From: Verticillium longisporum
Taxonomy: Eukaryota > Ascomycota > Sordariomycetes > Glomerellales > Plectosphaerellaceae
Direction: 5' to 3'
Length of the DNA: 64,000 nt
Assembly: GCA_019188255.1 (NCBI GenBank)
Contig: JAETXT010000004.1
Span: 6,348,804 to 6,412,803 of the forward strand
Shown here: positions 11,313 through 23,414 of the stretch, piece by piece
Layout: the number at the start of each line of letters is the position of its first letter
Position numbering within the stretch: the stretch's first letter is position 1
Program-made: the position numbers and the translations under genes
The notes under the pieces: model-generated
Told to the model about the DNA's origin: nothing
What the model saw: only the letters and a program-made list of their open reading frames with translations
Database searches by the model: none

Positions 11313-12023
11313 GCCAGCGTCATCGCATGGTATTCGTTAATCTGTTCGACAAGTTCGTATATATACCCATTAGATTTGCCTCGACTTTAGATGCTGTCGA
11401 TATTTAATAGCAAGCGAATTCATTTCTTCAGTCGTGCTTTCGATTTCTTCATTGACTCGCGTTGGCCAAGTTTCTTGCGAACTCCAGCTGGTCTTGTGCA
11501 TTTCATTTTGGGTGTCCGCTGCTTGCTGCAGAGAAACATTTCAGGGCATATGAATCAATAGAGAGCAGCAATCTGATGCCGTTCGGTGGGCTTTTGAGTA
11601 ATTGATCATGGCGGGTTATCGCACCTACGGAGAGCCTACAACCTTTTCAAACGTGTCCGCAGATCTTCATGATATTCGATAGATTTTTGCTAAGGCCTGA
11701 CATTGTGCCCTCCTTCAAAATGTTCACGGGGGTTTACCAATAGAAAACCGGGCTCCTAAGTACAGATCGTAGTATACTGCCGTGAATCTCGCTCAAGGTT
11801 AGATGCTCCCATTACGGCCTCGGAAATCACAATGAAACGTCATGAATTGACCGTGGTTACAGAACAGGGAAATTGAATCAAGCACTAACTCTACAAAGTA
11901 GCGTAACTTTAGCATTATAAAATCTTGGGTATACTGCACCTCTCACTCCCCGCTACAGTTTGAGGTCCCCTCAAAAAGACTCAACCCGCTCTCACAACCC
12001 TCGCGTACACATTCCTGACACAC
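11313..12023. other. Intergenic region between convergent genes
   Basis: 3' sequence of the flavokinase-like gene and of PNS1, AT-richer than its neighbours, with no coding frame of note. Confidence 0.6.
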
Positions 12024-13826
12024 TTAGGCGTGGATGGCCTCCTGCACCTTGGGGTACACCCGAACCATGTCTTGGTACAGCTGGGGGTGATCACGCATCA
12101 TGACCTCGGGATCCCAAGCAGACGCGACAAAGATGGCGTTGATGCCGCTCGAGATGGGTGTCGTGAAGATATTGGCAATCTGGAGGCCAATGAGGAACGA
12201 GAAGGCGACAATTACCGGCGTGTAACCACCATCCGAGTTATAAGCGGGGTCCGTGAATTGCAGGTAGAGGAAGGCGAGCAGCGCACAGGCGTAACCGATG
12301 AAGGTGGCACCAAAGGACAAGACGGGGCCGATGAGACATTCCTGTTGCAATACGATCAGCATGAAGAGAAGCTAGCGCGGGAGTACGCAGCGCGAGGACA
12401 AGGACGACTATACTCACATTGACCAGCGCATCAATGCCTCGGTCTTTGATCATCTTCCAGGTGTCCTTGGCAGCCGGGATATAGGCCTTGCCATAGAGGG
12501 CGATGTGGGCGAACGCATACTGGTTGAGGAAGGACACGGCCCAGTCCAACAGGGCAATCAGGCAGCTGAGAATGCAGAAGAGGATGTAAGCGATGAGGTC
12601 GCCATCTGCGCCAGCCTGCTGTCGCGCCACTGAGCAGATGTGACGCAGGAAATTGATGATGGCAACAATCAGACTTCCGAAGCAGATGGAACCAAAACTG
12701 TGCGTCATTGGGCGCTTCAACGCGCCGCGCGTCGCTGCTTGGGGGAAATTGTTGACGCAGAAGTACCAAGAGCCGTAGACACCGGCAATGGTGGTGTGAA
12801 TGACGTTCTTGAGAACCTCGGAGATCCAGTACATGGCAAATGTCGTGAATGCGATGAGGCCAATGACCTTGCCGTTACTGCAACCGCCACCGTCGCAGTT
12901 GGGGTTGTTCGTCGAGGGCTGGTAACGAGCATAGATGGAAACCAGAGTGACGGAGTACCAGGCGCCAAAGGCGGCACCGAGGATACCGCCAAGCCACGAG
13001 ACCATGTAGACGTGGCCGTACTTCTTGGACACATCAATCGCCGTCGTGAGCATCAAGGCCGAGAAGGGAATGCGCGAGATCCATGTGTAGAAGCAGAAGG
13101 CCAGGAAGAGACCAAAGATGACGAAAACGATACCGCCGGACCAATAACGTCGGTAAAGCATGTAGGCGGCGGTTCCAAGAGCGAAGACGACGTTCAGAAT
13201 ACCAGTGACCCAGATAAACTGCTTAGGGAAGAGGCGAGCTACCCAAACGTAGGCATAGCTGAGGACAACGGCGACGGCCAAAACAAAGGCGAAAAGGATG
13301 ATGGTGTTGCTGTCGAGGCTGAAACTGCTGTTGCTATCGTAGATACCACCGCCAGCTCCAGATTTCGAATAACCGCTGATGGCGAGGCCAGAAACAGCAG
13401 CGAAGCCAATGAATACGAGAATGAACTGGGCGTGGAATGGTCAGTCGAAGACAGCCGGGGAGGGCTGCTCGCGCGGCCGAAGGGTTTGAGCAGGAGTAGG
13501 GGCAATGGACTTACGAGGATGGCAGCCCAGAGATCATTCCATTTGGGCTTCTCGACCTTGAAGGCTTGGTCGAAGGTGTACTTCTCACCCTGCTGCGGCG
13601 CATTGTATCCGTAGCCATTGGAACCGTCATTGTACCCTTGAGGTGGTGCCGACTGTTGGGGAGGAGGATAGCCTTGCTGGTAGCCCTGTTGGTAACCTCC
13701 TCCATTCTGGTTCTGATACTGCTGATTGTACTGCTGGTTGTAATCGTACCCTCCCTGCTGCTGCTGCTGATAGGGCTGTTGGTACTGCTGCTGGTAGCCC
13801 CCATCCGGCTTCCATTGTTGCGCCAT
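12024..13826 (-). CDS. PNS1: PNS1-type choline-transporter-like membrane protein
   Basis: Three exons (13515-13826, 12418-13425, 12024-12341), all phase 0 with GTAAGT or GTGAGT donors, 545 residues. The first ~80 residues are a Gln/Tyr/Gly-rich low-complexity segment, followed by FDQAFKVEKPKWNDLWAAI, the typical entry to the membrane domain. About ten hydrophobic helices follow, with the family hallmark region TTIAGVYGSWYF (about residue 290) and the CTL core (TRGALKRPMTHSFGSICFGSL; AFAHIALYGKAY). Family knowledge: CTL/SLC44-like proteins sit in plasma or vacuolar membranes; transport of choline by fungal Pns1 is not well established. The intron-exon structure and length (about 540) fit fungal PNS1. 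Confidence 0.9.
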
Positions 13827-15640
13827 GTGCGCGGTTGGCTGGAGGTCGTTGAGAAGATGCTGCTCGGACGAAACAGGTCGAGGATGGCTTCAGATGTTAG
13901 TGGCGTCTCGTTGAGCTTTGGGTGTTGAAGTGTCTGCGACGAAGAAAACGAATGGTGCGAGTTGAGGATTGGATGAAAATATTGTTGACAAGAATTGTTT
14001 GCCAGAGGGGGGGGGGGGGGTGGGTGGTGCAACCTTGTGGGTAGGGATAGGTGCACAAGGCGCTGTTTGCAGTGTTATTGCTCGGAGCTGCCGTAATGTA
14101 CAGCGTGCTCAGGCCCTCATTTGCATCGATGGGTTAATCAGGGTTTAGTGTGGTGAAGTGGTGAAGAGCGACCAGGGTTCATACGTCATGATCGCAGTTG
14201 ATTCGCGGGTTCGGCCTCAGGGCAACGATCGGCCTTGCCCGATATGGCTAGTGATTCAGCTCGACTGGGTCGCTCTGGGAAGTATGCTCGAGGTCTGGGC
14301 AGGGATGACGCGTCAAATGCCGAGAAAGCTGTCTCACGAGATGCTCGCACAACGGCCCAAGCTTCTCTTCGTCCCAACCAGAGAGGTAGAATGCAGGTCC
14401 CAGGACCAAAGAAGAAGGAGGAGCCTGGAATTGAGGATGCTTATGCCCGCAGCGTCGCTGCGCCGTGGATAAACGGGCAACAGGACAATATATATCCATG
14501 CCCAGCCTTTTGGGACCCACGCGTGAACCCGCGTAAACAGGGCTGAGATGATCAGACACGATCTCCGGCTGCCGACCCGACCGAGCAACATGCCTTGAAT
14601 GCATGGGGTCTCTAGTGACAGCTCGAGTCTGCGACGCCCGCCCGCTGTTCATAGCTACGTTAGCCTGGTCAATTACCTTATGGCATGCTGCTGAGTGTCG
14701 ATTCGTGGTCAGACAGGATACTGTAGTGTCCTCTAGTGGATGTCTTTCTCGGCAATCTCAATACATGATGAACATACAGGACTCGCGGATTTTTGGTGGC
14801 GCGGCCCCTGTACTAGGAACAACTTCTTGGAGGTCAACCATGTACCCAGGCACAACATCAAGACAAGAGATAACCTACCAACGTAGAAACCGCTGATTTG
14901 TCAAGATTTCATAACTAAACATAATTTTCATGAGTGCGTATTTGTTGAAACCCTCTTACCTAAGGTTTTGGCCAGGAAACTTTCTACTCTCAACGTACCT
15001 GGTCGAGAATAATTGCTGGAGGATATTAAAGATAGTGGCAGATACTGTTCCGAGCTTTCATGATACGCTACGCATGATGGTGTGGAACATCAAGTCTGGT
15101 CCAGCTCAACCTGGCTTGAGTGATAAAGAGTTCAAAAGCTGAGTAAAGTACTGCGTCCAGATGTGCACCACTATCATTACAACTATCGGATCATTCGAGT
15201 AGGCACAGAGAACTTCGATGGGGAAAGCCCGATGCAGTACATTGATCATATTTGAGGAGGATGCTGCCATCATGTGCAAGCCATTAACGTCCCTCTAGAC
15301 ACAACTCTTCGCATACTTAAGAACAACGGTCAACTAGGTATGCGATGGAACGCATCCCAAACTCTTAATAGACTAGATGCTTCCAATAACAGTGAACCAA
15401 CTCCACTGGATAGACTTGTCTCGTTTTCTACAGTACCCTAAGCCTCAAGGTCGAGTCACGTCTTTCATACCCGTTCTGATATTTCCAACAGCGTCAGCTG
15501 TCGCCGCTTCTTCTTCACAATTGCCCCTAAAGTCTTACGTCTAGTTGATATATATCATTTCTAAAACGCTTAGGTGATGTCGAATTCCCCTGAAGTCACA
15601 ATTCAGATGTCAAAAGAAACTCTCTTCATACCTAATCGAG
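13827..15640. other. 1.8 kb intergenic region with a G14 tract
   Basis: Promoter side of PNS1. It holds a run of 14 G at 14007-14020 (C-run in the PNS1 leader sense) and several short frames, none convincing. I support no gene. Confidence 0.5.
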
Positions 15641-16058
15641 TCAGTCTCCTAGACCCCTGACCTTAATGACGGAGCGCTTACTGCCCGCTCCCCGTTTCCT
15701 CGAGGCTCCATAGAACGCATAGATGGCGTCATCATCTTCGTAGTTGAACTCATCCTTGCTGTCTGACAAGAATATCTGGAGTTTTTATGGTCAATAAGGA
15801 TCACCAGGCAACTTCTAGTATCGACGCAACATACATAGCGAACAGCAGAGACTCCGATGACAATAGCTGTCATGGCAGCGAGAAGGAGCATAATTTGGTT
15901 CAAAATGCCCATACTGGAGAACAGATGCAGCATGCTGAGCAGAGTCTGAGAAGTGCGATTGAAAAAGGCCCGGCTAACAGAAAATATGTCCCCAAAGGCA
16001 AGGCCACACAAAATTGGCAAGTATTTAGGATAATCCACGATCTCGTGTGATTTGAAAG
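15641..16058 (-). CDS. 3' part of a small predicted membrane protein (partial model)
   Basis: Two exons fit together on the minus strand: 15835-16058 and 15641-15775, joined by a 59-base intron with GTATGT donor and CAG acceptor, phase 0. They encode a hydrophobic stretch (MLLLAAMTAIVIGVSAVRY and preceding segment) that looks like one or two membrane helices. A charged, cytosolic-looking tail follows, with an acidic patch (DEFNYEDDD) and a basic end (RKRGAGSKR). The upstream boundary at 16058 is a candidate acceptor (AATCAG); I could not find a convincing first exon, so the start is missing from this model. I recognise no family. Confidence 0.35.
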
Positions 16059-16864
16059 CTGATTAAATAGGAACGGAGCACAAAGCCACGACTCTCATGT
16101 CAACGCTTGCAAGTGCTCGGCTTTCAAAGAAGGTCTCGATGCGGTCCATTTGAAAAAAAAATGGAGAAATCCGAGACGGTACAAGGCGGTCCCTCGTCCA
16201 ACCTTTATGCTGACAGCAAGGCCGACTGTTGTTAAAAGCAACCATCCCGCCAAAGTTTTCGGTCATCCCCATTCCAATCCGAGCCGACCAGCGATGGTCA
16301 GACGGCCATGACAATTGGACAGATGGCTGCGGGGTACATCTGCCCTAGGCAGAACCCTGCCTGTGCATTTGGCTGCCATTTTCGTCGAAAGGGTGCAGAA
16401 ATGGTGCTTGTGATGTTGGATTGACCGAACCAGGTCATCCTGAGGCGCAAGACAATCCTAAGGATCAGGGAAGGGTGACATTGTGCCGCGGCAGCCTTCC
16501 CATGATTGGCGCACCTCTCCGCACCTGGACCCTCTCAAAGACCACCATACAGGAAGGGCTTGATCGAGCACGGCCAAGTTTCGCTGATAGCTACCGTTTG
16601 GACAAAACAAATGAATGAGAAGAAGGTTGTGTTGTAATCAGCTCATGTAACGAATTTACGTCTTGATTGATTGACCTGCTTTCCAAGCAGGCTTAGCTCA
16701 AATGCTACATTGCCTGAAACCAACGCCCTCGCTAAAATGATGCGGCAAGTGGTAGCCCCTAGCCGCAGAAGAAACCGTCATTGGTCTATTCGTACAACGC
16801 CATAATCCAGTACAAATCCATTTCATCCCGCACACGCGTTTGTTCGTCATGCACTTCCATGCAT
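16059..16864. other. Unresolved intergenic region
   Basis: Should contain the missing 5' exon(s) and promoter of the small membrane protein and the 3' end of SET9. Short frames here give no recognisable protein. Confidence 0.4.
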
Positions 16865-18979
16865 TCACAACTCGGCGAGCCTACTGCTGACCCTCCTTGT
16901 CCGACCACTGCGTCTGATAGGACCACAGTCCTCATCGGAGTCTGTCGGCGTATCCTTCAACACCCTCTGTCGCTTTCTCGGCGGCAGCACGCAATCGGAC
17001 CCATCGCTAGGGGTAGCCGCGCTCGATGCTGGGCGCTTTCGACCGCGAATCTTGGCCTCATCATCTGCATGCAGGAAGCGATGGATGATACGATGATCCA
17101 GAATGCGTTCCTCCTTATCGCGGGGACCGGCTTTCTCTGTCTTTGGCCAAAGATAACCATACAATTTTGAGTGACGCTCGCAGCGAGGGCAGGAACTCTT
17201 GGTGTAATACGCGTTGTGCTGCACGAAGGCCGTATCACAATTGATGCATCGAATCCAGGCCGTCTCCGGTTCCGAAAGCAAGAGGGGTGTCAGTGTGTAG
17301 TCGCCCGGGATTCGATGGCGGGCAGGAGGCGTTGTTTCCTTGACAAAGGTTCGCCTCTGATATTTGCGCTTCTTCGGGAGCTCTGCCAACGCTGGCGGCG
17401 CAGCTTCAATTTTTGCAACAACTGGGGCGGGATCGGTCACTGGCTCCGTTGTGGTCGCCGAGATGGCGTGGTTCGTAGTGTTTGCGAGTTCTTGAGAAGA
17501 AGGGGGTGATGGCGGGTTGCAAAGAGATGCGATTGAAAGAGGTCTGGTGCTGGGCGGGGTGTGATCGAAAGGCCTGTCAGACTCTGTAGTGGCCGTGATG
17601 TTTGCGGGCGAGGAGAAAAGTGAAATTTGTGTCAGCGTCGTGCTAGACCGCTCATCTGTCTCCTCTCGCTTCAGAAGAGAGAAATCGTCCTTGCGAACCG
17701 CCAGAGGCTTGAGCAAGTGGGGTCCAGGGCTCTGCTTTTCCGGCTCAGTGATATCAGTAGATGCGCCATGATCAGTGCTGGACAAGGAGTGGCTGCGAGG
17801 AGAATCAGCGGAGCTACTCCTCGAGCTTTCTGGCTCACTCGGCGCAGGAATAGCGTTGTTCGACGAGAGTTTCGATTTCTTCGCAGGCGTGATAGGTGGG
17901 GTCAGCGTATTGAGGTTACGCTTCTTGGTTGCAGCGGCGGACGGCAGCGGTGATTCTGCAGCCGCAGAGTCATCGACAGCTGAGTTGCGATCTGACTTGC
18001 GCCCTCGGCGAGACTTCGAAACACGTGGTCGTATATCGGCACTAACAGAAGGCGTACGCGAAGCGCGATCAACACTATCATCCCGCCTTCGTCGCCGCAG
18101 CAAGTAACCCTCAGCTGAGTGGTCCTCTATGCTCCTTTTCACTGTCGTATCCTCTTCGTTATGCCATCCGTTCGCTTGTCTCCTCTCGCAGGTACTGCAC
18201 AAACACTCGCAATTGTCCTCGCCAAAGTAGCTGTCGGCATAGGTGACGGTAATTTCGTCGCCGACGTCGATGTTGGTGGTCGCAATGATCTCAATACCAG
18301 CTTGTCCAGTAGTTACAAGCTTCGCATTTGCCTTGCAATCGTGGTTGGCGAACCGGGCTGGGCCCATAAACAAGCTTGCGCACTTGTTTCTTGATGAGAT
18401 GATAATGCTGAAATCCTTCTTCCGCGCGGTCATCTCACGCTCTTCTTCGGGCGTGATCATAACTTGAACGCCAGAAAGGTACTTGACTGTCTCATTCCTG
18501 GCAATGAAGCGGCGAGCTGTGATGGCGGCTTCATGGGATACAATAGTATAACGATTGGTCGAGTTGACTTCGAAGGGGCAGTCAGGAAGGTACAGATTCA
18601 AGTATCGGCGCAGATGTCCCCTGAAATCAGCCTTCTCCTTATCGGTCTTGAGTGAATTGCAGAACTTTCGAAGTCCATCAGTCGTGAGCAGATTGCGTTC
18701 GGCGGCATCGATGTCCTTGTTGAGAACGAGGTCGGTCTGTATGATCTTGGCAATTTCGTCTTCGCGCACACCGCGCGAAGGATGGTAAGAAGACCGGTTT
18801 TTGGGAATCGTTGTCCAGTAGAACACCTGAGGTCAGTCAACAATGTGGTCCTACACAAGAATACTGGTACGGCCACCCACGTGATCCACAATGGCATCGG
18901 TAAGGATGTCATCGTACGTGGCCAGTTGTGTCAAGGTCAGCGCCTGCTTGCGTGCCGACAACGCCTTGGAGGGAGGCAT
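16865..18979 (-). CDS. set9: Histone H4-K20 methyltransferase SET9 (SUV4-20 type)
   Basis: Two exons, 18881-18979 and 16865-18826, 686 residues. Exon 1 encodes 33 residues ending in TQLATYDDILTDAIVDH, the conserved Set9 N-terminus, and exon 2 opens with VFYWTTIPKNR. The SET domain spans roughly residues 120-260, with the NHDC motif in GPARFANHDCKANAKLV and the pseudoknot strand DEITVTYADSYFG, then a short post-SET cysteine cluster (CECLCSTC). The C-terminal ~400 residues are low-complexity, basic and Ser/Pro-rich, with one CINC...CPRC cysteine pair set late that may bind zinc. Family role: mono- to tri-methylation of histone H4 lysine 20, used in checkpoint signalling and heterochromatin. Start chosen because the N-terminal motif follows it directly. 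Confidence 0.92.
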
Positions 18980-19806
18980 TGCGGGTGCGCCTCGATGATG
19001 CGCCGCTTGTTCAAACGCTCGGGGCCCAAGGCGCTCAGACGATGGCAATACAGTCGTCAGAGGAGCGAGGAACACGGCTCCAGGCACATGCGACGGGAGA
19101 GGCCCGACTGTCGCATTCGTTTGAGAGGAGGACTGGTGGACGACGCGAAGCCAAATTGACAGTCGTGGGAGTTTCTGGCTGCCAATAGAGGTGGATGAGG
19201 GTCGCCGCGGCGATTAATCGCAGGAGCTGTGGTGTAGTGACAGAAGGTAGTCGGGTCAATCTTGCGGTCATGAGGTGTCAACAAAGGCGCTGAAGAGGTA
19301 TTAACCGAATGAGCGGTCGTGAGCTTCTAAGCGAAACGATTAAAAAGCACAGAAAGGAGTGAATTGTCGGCCTGAGCAATGTCGCAGGTGGACGAGGGCG
19401 CGTTGCTGTGGACGGAGATTTGGCTCGTCTCATAGAGTGACGACGATGAGGGAAGGAGCGAAAGGGGATGTAAGGATAGAGGTGAAGGCTGTTGCCGTTG
19501 CTGCCCGGTTGCTAGTTACTCTAACAATGAAAGCCAACGAATGATGTGCAGCAGGACATTAACCACCCCTGGAACGTTTGGATGGCCTAGCGTGATGATG
19601 CCAGCAAGCTGATGTAATCATGCACTTCCGTCTCCTGTAGCAGTTGGTAACGAACGGGGCTACGGAGATACGTATTTCCGTAGAAGCTCGGACCTGCTCA
19701 GCATCTCCAATTTGATGCCTCTGTTGGCGGATGGATCTGGATCACCACGTTAGGGGGAACTTCTGCGGTAGACCGACACCTCGTAAAGAGGACTACACAA
19801 GCCAAG
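18980..19806. other. Divergent promoter region
   Basis: Shared upstream region of SET9 (minus) and the mitochondrial uL14 gene (plus). No coding frame of note. Confidence 0.55.
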
Positions 19807-20325
19807 ATGATTCAATTAAAGGTTGGTTCCATAGGCTACAATCGACCCTTCTTTTGGTATTAATCAGCCTTCAGACAATGCTCAACTGCATCGACAACTC
19901 GGGCGCTGCCCTCGTCGAATGCGCCATGGTCATCGGGCGCAAGGGCGCTGCTCGCATTGGTATGTCCTCCCTCTCTTTCAAGACCGGCACCAACCTCAGG
20001 TTTGCTTGGCTAGATTTTATTGCTGATACCTCCTTTAGGTGACCGTATCGTCGTCGTTGTTCAGAAGCACCGAGGCACCGACAATGCAGGGTCCTCAAGC
20101 GCCAACAAGGTTAAGCGTGGAGATATGCGACATGCCATCGTGGTCCGCACCAAGGCGAAGTCACAGAGACGTGACGGCAGTGTGGTTCGCTTTGACGACA
20201 ATGCTTGCGTCCTTATCAACAAGGCGGGAGACCCGGTTGGAACGCGTATCAACGGAGTGGTGGGAGCTGAGCTGAGGCGCAAGCAGTGGAGTAAAATTTT
20301 GTCGATGGCGCCGATGCATGCATAG
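19807..20325 (+). CDS. MRPL38: Mitochondrial large-subunit ribosomal protein uL14m (Mrpl38 type)
   Basis: Three exons: 19807-19821, 19875-19959 and 20039-20325, 128 residues. The first exon codes only MIQLK; exon 2 continues TMLNCIDNSGAALVECAMVIG, the universal L14 start, and exon 3 begins GDRIVVVVQKHRG. The RRDGSVVRFDDNACVLIN segment and the late GTRINGVVGAELR are L14 hallmarks. Bacterial-type sequence and the short length indicate the mitochondrial protein rather than cytosolic L23. It binds 23S-type rRNA at the subunit interface. The 15-base first exon is easily missed by gene finders. Confidence 0.92.
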
Positions 20326-21029
20326 CGGGTGTGGTGGAAGGACGCTCATTGCAAGATATGAGCAGTTGTTGCTGTGAGGAATACTGTAGGATTGCCGTGT
20401 CGGAAGGAGACCAAGGCCGGCGTGTACCATATGAATGCATGAGCTGGCGTTCAGGGATATGACATCAGACTCCAATCAACTCGTTCGTTGTTGCAAACCG
20501 AGTTCTATGAAGTACCGGGGGGAGTGCTAGGTGTCAAGCTACCTATTATATGCCGACTGTTCACTGATGGTAAGTGTGACTTTTGGCACAGGTCTTTTTG
20601 CAGCTCGTCTGAGCCAACCTAAACGCACCACTACTGTTGATTAATTTCTAATACAATGTTCACCGTGGATATCATGCAGAGGCTCATCAGGGGACTGAAT
20701 CCCTTTGGGTAACATTGCACTCAACTTTCTTGAGCCAAAGCCAATTGTCAGTTGTCCAATACCAAAAAATTGGCAAGGAAGGATGGTAGCCACTCACCCA
20801 ACCCAGGCCCCCACCAGCCGCGCTGTACTGTTGGCAGTGCGGCGACGCTAGTTGCTAACCTTGCAACGCATCGATCGGTCAGCAATGCGTTATCCTTTCA
20901 CCTACAACAACTTTACCTGTTCTCGCCAGAGTTGCGCAAACCCTCTCGAGCAATCACCCGACATCTCAAGATAGACCTCTGCTCCTACGCTCACCGATAG
21001 ACCGATCCGCCCTTGTCCTTGTTGTCGTC
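20326..21029. other. Intergenic region
   Basis: 3' region of the uL14m gene and promoter of RPB9. No gene seen. Confidence 0.6.
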
Positions 21030-21936
21030 ATGTCGTCTCCGAAGTCCGCCACTGACGAGGACACGCGCGGCAAGCCTGTCGAGCAGATCACGTTCCGCTT
21101 CTGCTCGGAGTGCTCGAACATGCTCTACCCTAAGCAGGATGATAACTCGCATCGTCTGCAGTTCACATGCCGTACATGTCACTACACAGAAGAAGCCCAA
21201 TCGAGTTGCGTCTTCCGCAATGTTATGAACAACGCGGCTGGCGAGACGGCTGGCGTCACGCAGGATGTCGGTTCTGATCCAACTGTACGTATATCTTTGC
21301 TGCTTTTAAGAACTCTCTGCAATCGGCAGGAGTTCTGCGCTCTTGCGGTTCCGATACGCAAGTGTGCTCACGACGAAATCCGCGACGACGACACACGGCT
21401 ACCAGGACCATACGCCACAGCCTGCTATCGAACAACGCGGTTATCCCATGCCGAATGCTATGGGTTCAACACGAATGATGTACCGAAACGCTTTTTTCTT
21501 TCATCAGACTGTGCCAACCTTCTGCGAGCGTTGACCCGCATTCTACCACGATATCTCTCTACCGACCTCTGGGGTCTCTCTGCGGCACTCACCACGACCA
21601 ACGCATCCGTCGTAGTCCCATATAATTAGACCCAATGGCTGGCACAGACGGCCCGTGGTCTTGACAGCTTGCTTGGACGAAATGTGTTCAGTGTGTTCTC
21701 AGAACGAATTTGCTGACCAGATATTCCATACAGCTTCCACGCGAGATTATTTCCTGCCCGTCTTGCAGCCACAATGAGGCAGTCTTCTTTCAGTCTCAAC
21801 AGCGAAGTGCGGAGACTGGCATGGTGAGTCTCATTGTCACATGTACCATTACCAGAGGGGAATACTGACTATCGCCAAACAGAAACTATTCTACGTTTGC
21901 TGCGAGTGTGGCCACATTTTCCAAACACAAAATTAG
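21030..21936 (+). CDS. RPB9: RNA polymerase II subunit Rpb9
   Basis: Three exons: 21030-21284, 21734-21823 and 21883-21936, 132 residues. The N-terminal zinc ribbon has CSEC and CRTC pairs (FRFCSECSNMLYP; FTCRTCHY), and the C-terminal TFIIS-like ribbon has CPSC ... CCEC with the EAVFFQSQQRSAETGM loop. Rpb9 sits on the polymerase jaw and affects start-site choice, fidelity and TFIIS-stimulated cleavage. The boundary VGSDPT/LPREI matches the family, forcing a 449-base first intron, long for this genome where most introns are 50-110 bases. The intron itself contains a continuous frame from exon 1, so read-through would give a different C-terminus lacking the second ribbon. Confidence 0.92.
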
Positions 21937-22719
21937 GCTTCATGACGATTTCACGAGACCCGACAGTCGGCGAGTAGAGAGAGAGAGAGAGAGAAAGAGA
22001 AGGCACGCGGGAGTTACAAGGCGTTCTTGAGACCAAAAACATAAAGACATGCAATACCTGGCAAGGTGTTGAGAGTATCATGATGATGGCGTGGGTGACC
22101 AGTAGATGTCAAGGACACAACAGAGACTTTGCCCAACATTACACTTGCTTTCGCGTGACGTTGCCCTGCAGATTCAAGGATGGCTCTGATGAAGAATGGA
22201 ACCAGTGACCAAGATGCAACTAGCTGCCACACACCGTGCCGCCAAGGCCGGCTGAGAGGACGCAGTGCGAAGGTAATATCCAAGACCAGCGGACCTTAGC
22301 ACCCGCGTGATCCCTCTGAATGAAGTGGGTTGCACACCAATGGCATGACTTGAAACATGTCTACCCTTGCTCCTGTCTACCCCACCCCCGCTGTTGTAAC
22401 GCTATCGGGTTGGCCTGGCTCTCCTCACTGGTAGATGCCCCGAGATGGGCTGGGACTTCCCCGCTGCAAGACCTTGAAGCTGACACCCGGCAACCACGAG
22501 GCCAGCTTAGAATGCAAACACAGAAGGGGCACCTACGCACGGCACGTCATCTGTGGATTCCATCCCCTTCCACTTGCTCTGCGTGGAGGTCCATTTGACT
22601 TGACCTGCGGCCAATCCTTCATTGTAATCTTGCATCGATCAAATTTCCCATCATCTGGTGTTGTAGGCCCCTCAGAACGACCGTTCATCAACGTCTCACC
22701 ACCAACCTCTGTCGCAATA
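21937..22719. other. Intergenic region
   Basis: 3' region of RPB9, including the GA microsatellite, and promoter of the Pin1-type isomerase gene. No gene seen. Confidence 0.55.
21976..22000. repeat. GA microsatellite
   Basis: An (AG)n run with one interruption, about 40 bases after the RPB9 stop, probably in its 3' UTR. Confidence 0.85.
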
Positions 22720-23414
22720 ATGGTACGGACTTCAGTCAAAGCCCGATTTCCCTCACTCTCCCTCCCTCAATTGGTTTCGTGCAGGCAGAACTGTTGGCGA
22801 ATGGCTACTGACTCTGCCCCAGGCTGACGCCGGACTTCCTCCCAACTGGGAGGTTCGTCACTCGAACTCGAAGAACCTCCCGTACTACTTCAATACAACC
22901 GACAAGGTCTCCCGCTGGGAGCCGCCCCCAGGCACCGACACAGAGAAGCTCAAGCATTACATGGCCACCCATCACTCAGCATCGACCTCGCGTCCTGCTG
23001 ATGGTCCTGTCCCTGATGGCAAGATTCGCGCCGCCCACCTGCTTGTGAAGCACGAGGGCAGCCGCCGCCCTCCTCTTGGCGTCAGGAGAAGATTGACCGC
23101 ACAAAGGAGGACGCGTACAGCATCATTCGCGGTTACGAGGAGAAGATCAAAAATGGCCAGAGCAGTCTTGGCGATCTTGCTGTCACCGAGAGCGATTGCA
23201 GCAGCGCGAGGAAGCGCGGCGACCTGGGCTACTTTGGCCAGGGAGATATGCAGCGCGAGTTCGAGGAGGCAGCCTTTGCGCTGAAGGTTGGTGAGGTCAG
23301 CGGTATCATTGAAACGGCGAGCGGTCTCCATCTAATTGAAAGGTCCGGCCAACCCCCACCCGTTCGCCTGCCCACAACTTCACTGCTGACATGACATAAC
23401 ACAGGCTGGAGTAG
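22720..23414 (+). CDS. pin1: Pin1/Ess1-type parvulin prolyl isomerase (one-base frameshift)
   Basis: An N-terminal WW domain (GLPPNWEVRHSNSKNLPYYF, second Trp in SRWEPP) is followed by a parvulin domain: IRAAHLLVKHEGSRRP, then SWRQEKIDRTKEDAY, SSLGDLAVTESDCSSARKRG, and a GDLGYFG...FEEAAFAL end. Model: exon 1 is just the ATG (22720-22722), exon 2 is 22823-23342, exon 3 is 23405-23414 and ends in ERLE. Between GSRRP and SWRQ the frame shifts: one base is missing within the CCCTCCTC run near 23068-23076. With it, length is 177 residues, normal for the family. Ess1/Pin1 acts on phospho-Ser/Thr-Pro, notably in the Pol II tail, and is essential in yeast. I therefore favour a sequence error over gene death. 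Confidence 0.85.

Noticed and set aside
12640..13614. 324-codon plus-strand frame
   Set aside because: Antisense of PNS1, crossing its introns; no recognisable protein.
22801..22827. ATG 22801 as start of the Pin1 gene
   Set aside because: Reads into a stop after eight codons; the spliced ATG at 22720 fits the family N-terminus.
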